Below, in pieces: positions 62,880-64,000 of a DNA stretch of 64,000 nt. Within the stretch, counting starts at the first letter, position 1. Each line of letters begins with the position of its first letter. The notes under the pieces were generated by a model, which had not been told where the DNA came from, made no database searches, and saw only the letters and a program-made list of their open reading frames with translations. This DNA comes from Tamarix chinensis (Eukaryota; Streptophyta; Magnoliopsida; Caryophyllales; Tamaricaceae), in assembly GCA_030549775.1 (NCBI GenBank), contig CM060175.1, positions 10,252,455 to 10,316,454 of the forward strand, in the 5' to 3' direction. A program made the position numbers and the translations under genes.

Positions 62880-64000
62880 TAATTTTTTAAAAACCCTAAC
62901 CCTTGATTTGATTTAATTGAACGTAAATTAGCTTATGATAAGCTAAATTGATAGTGTAATTATGTATATATGTGTTGTAAGATTGATTTGGATAGGCAAA
63001 TTGTATGGTTTATGTTGCAATTCTAGAAAATTAGATTTTTGGCTGGGTTATGCTCAAATTTTTTGGATTCATCCGATTAAGGTATTTTGGGTAAATTGAT
63101 TTTATGTTACACTTTAAAATGTATATAATTTTATGTTGGAACCCTCAATTTGAGAAATTTATACAGAATTAATCAAAATTGACTTTCTAAGTCAAAATTC
63201 GTGTGTGATGAAATTAGGTTGCATAATTGAGTCATTTCACTTAATTGATTTTATAATATTGTTTGAAATGTATTTAATTTTATATCGGAAGTGTTGATTT
63301 GGGAGAATTGTGTGAAATTGATCAGAATTATAATTTTAGGTCAAAACTCTTGTGGGTATAAATTGGATTGTGTAATTGGGTCAAAACTCTAGGCTCAAAA
63401 ACCCTAATTATGCTAAATTGGGTGTTTCTTTTATTGGTTTTGATCAATTGATTATATGATATGTTATAAAATGTGTCTAATTGCATTTCTAGGCATTCAA
63501 TTTGATTAAATTAATAGAATTAAATCAAATTACATTTTTGGGCCTAAAACCCTATATTTCAAGTGAAATTATGAAGTTGGTTATTTGTATAATTATTTTT
63601 CTAAAATTAAATTTATAGAAATATTTGAAATGATCCTAATTGCATTGTAATACCTTCAATTGGAATTATTTTATTTGAATTATCCTAGATTGTGTCTTGG
63701 GCTTTAAAACCCTAATTTTGGAAACTGATTGTCTTAAATTGGCTACTCGAAAGATTATTTCATTGAAATTGATTATCGAGATTTATTTAAAATTAGTTTA
63801 ATTGTACTCTTAAGCTATCAATTTGAGATAATAAAATTTAATTAGTTGGTTTGTAGTTCAGGCATTAAAAACCCTGATTTTCGGAGATGGGTTTATAAAA
63901 TTGATTATGCTATGCTTCTTTTACTTAATCGATTTCTGGCGTTGATTTAAAATCATTTGAATTACATTTTTATCTTATCGGGTTAGATTTGGTTCTATGC
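62880..64000 (+). repeat. Degenerate 150-160 bp repeat in LTR copy F
   Basis: AAAACCCTAATT-type landmarks near 62893, 63398, 63548, 63708 and 63868. The unit at 63398 matches the reverse complement of the 149-bp satellite along its length (AAACCCTAATTATG, TAAATTGGGT, GATCAATTGA, ATGTCTAATT-like steps in the same order). Confidence 0.7.

Larger units (their letters stand above)
56981..64000 (+). mobile_element. Long gypsy LTR, copy F (partial, split by hAT-like element)
   Basis: Begins TGTAAAACCCCATATTTT directly after gag sequence of another element. Like the other copies it has an AT-rich 5' part and then a pyrimidine tract with CTCTTCTCCTCCC (57800-57880). After the inserted hAT-like element (58036-62704) it continues with GC-richer sequence and a degenerate repeat. 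It runs off the window, so its 3' end is not seen. Confidence 0.5.

Overview
This is nuclear DNA of a flowering plant. It carries three plant genes with plant-type exon layouts, and nearly all the rest is plant transposable elements: very long Ty3/gypsy LTRs, a CRM-like element, a Cassandra TRIM, and hAT-like and CACTA-like remnants. The DNA is AT-rich. I cannot name the species.

Genes. (1) The minus-strand gene for cytosolic ribosomal protein S13 (uS15) lies at 727-2695. Its four coding exons join to exactly 151 codons, and a TATA box and telo-box lie upstream. (2) A plus-strand ankyrin-repeat/PGG-domain membrane protein gene (35562-37011) has a GC-AG intron and a frameshift near its N-terminus. 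(3) A minus-strand single-exon calmodulin-like protein of the CML13/CML14 type lies at 41975-42418.

Layout. 1-4011: RPS13 and flank. 4012-12816: a 4.3-kb solo LTR split by a second 4.5-kb solo LTR of the same family (6846-11325), both with 5-bp target duplications. 13283-15402: truncated Athila/Tat-type gag, primer site and LTR. 15403-17953: older LTR pieces on the plus strand. 17954-33654: a minus-strand LTR split by one plus-strand and one minus-strand LTR, lying against a further truncated LTR. 33655-35561: TA repeats and a CACTA-like remnant. 35562-42418: the ankyrin and CML genes with a small MITE between them. 42419-47266: AT-rich DNA, an RNase H-like pseudogene split by a hAT-like element, and LTR pieces. 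47728-55388: a complete but disabled CRM-like gypsy element holding a complete Cassandra TRIM, inserted in the LTR of another gypsy element whose gag pseudogene follows at 56374. 56981-64000: start of another LTR, split by a 4.7-kb hAT-like element that carries two satellite arrays.

The most unusual signals are these. (a) The long-LTR family keeps an inverted repeat (stem-loop) at its 3' end, next to the primer site. (b) The same LTRs keep a two-tier array of six short motifs, CCAC-N11-GTGG in the best copies. (c) A 149-bp, nucleosome-sized satellite inside the hAT-like element is related, in reverse orientation, to a degenerate repeat in the LTR that surrounds it. Strand for LTR copies is set by the end that adjoins the primer-binding site at 56072.
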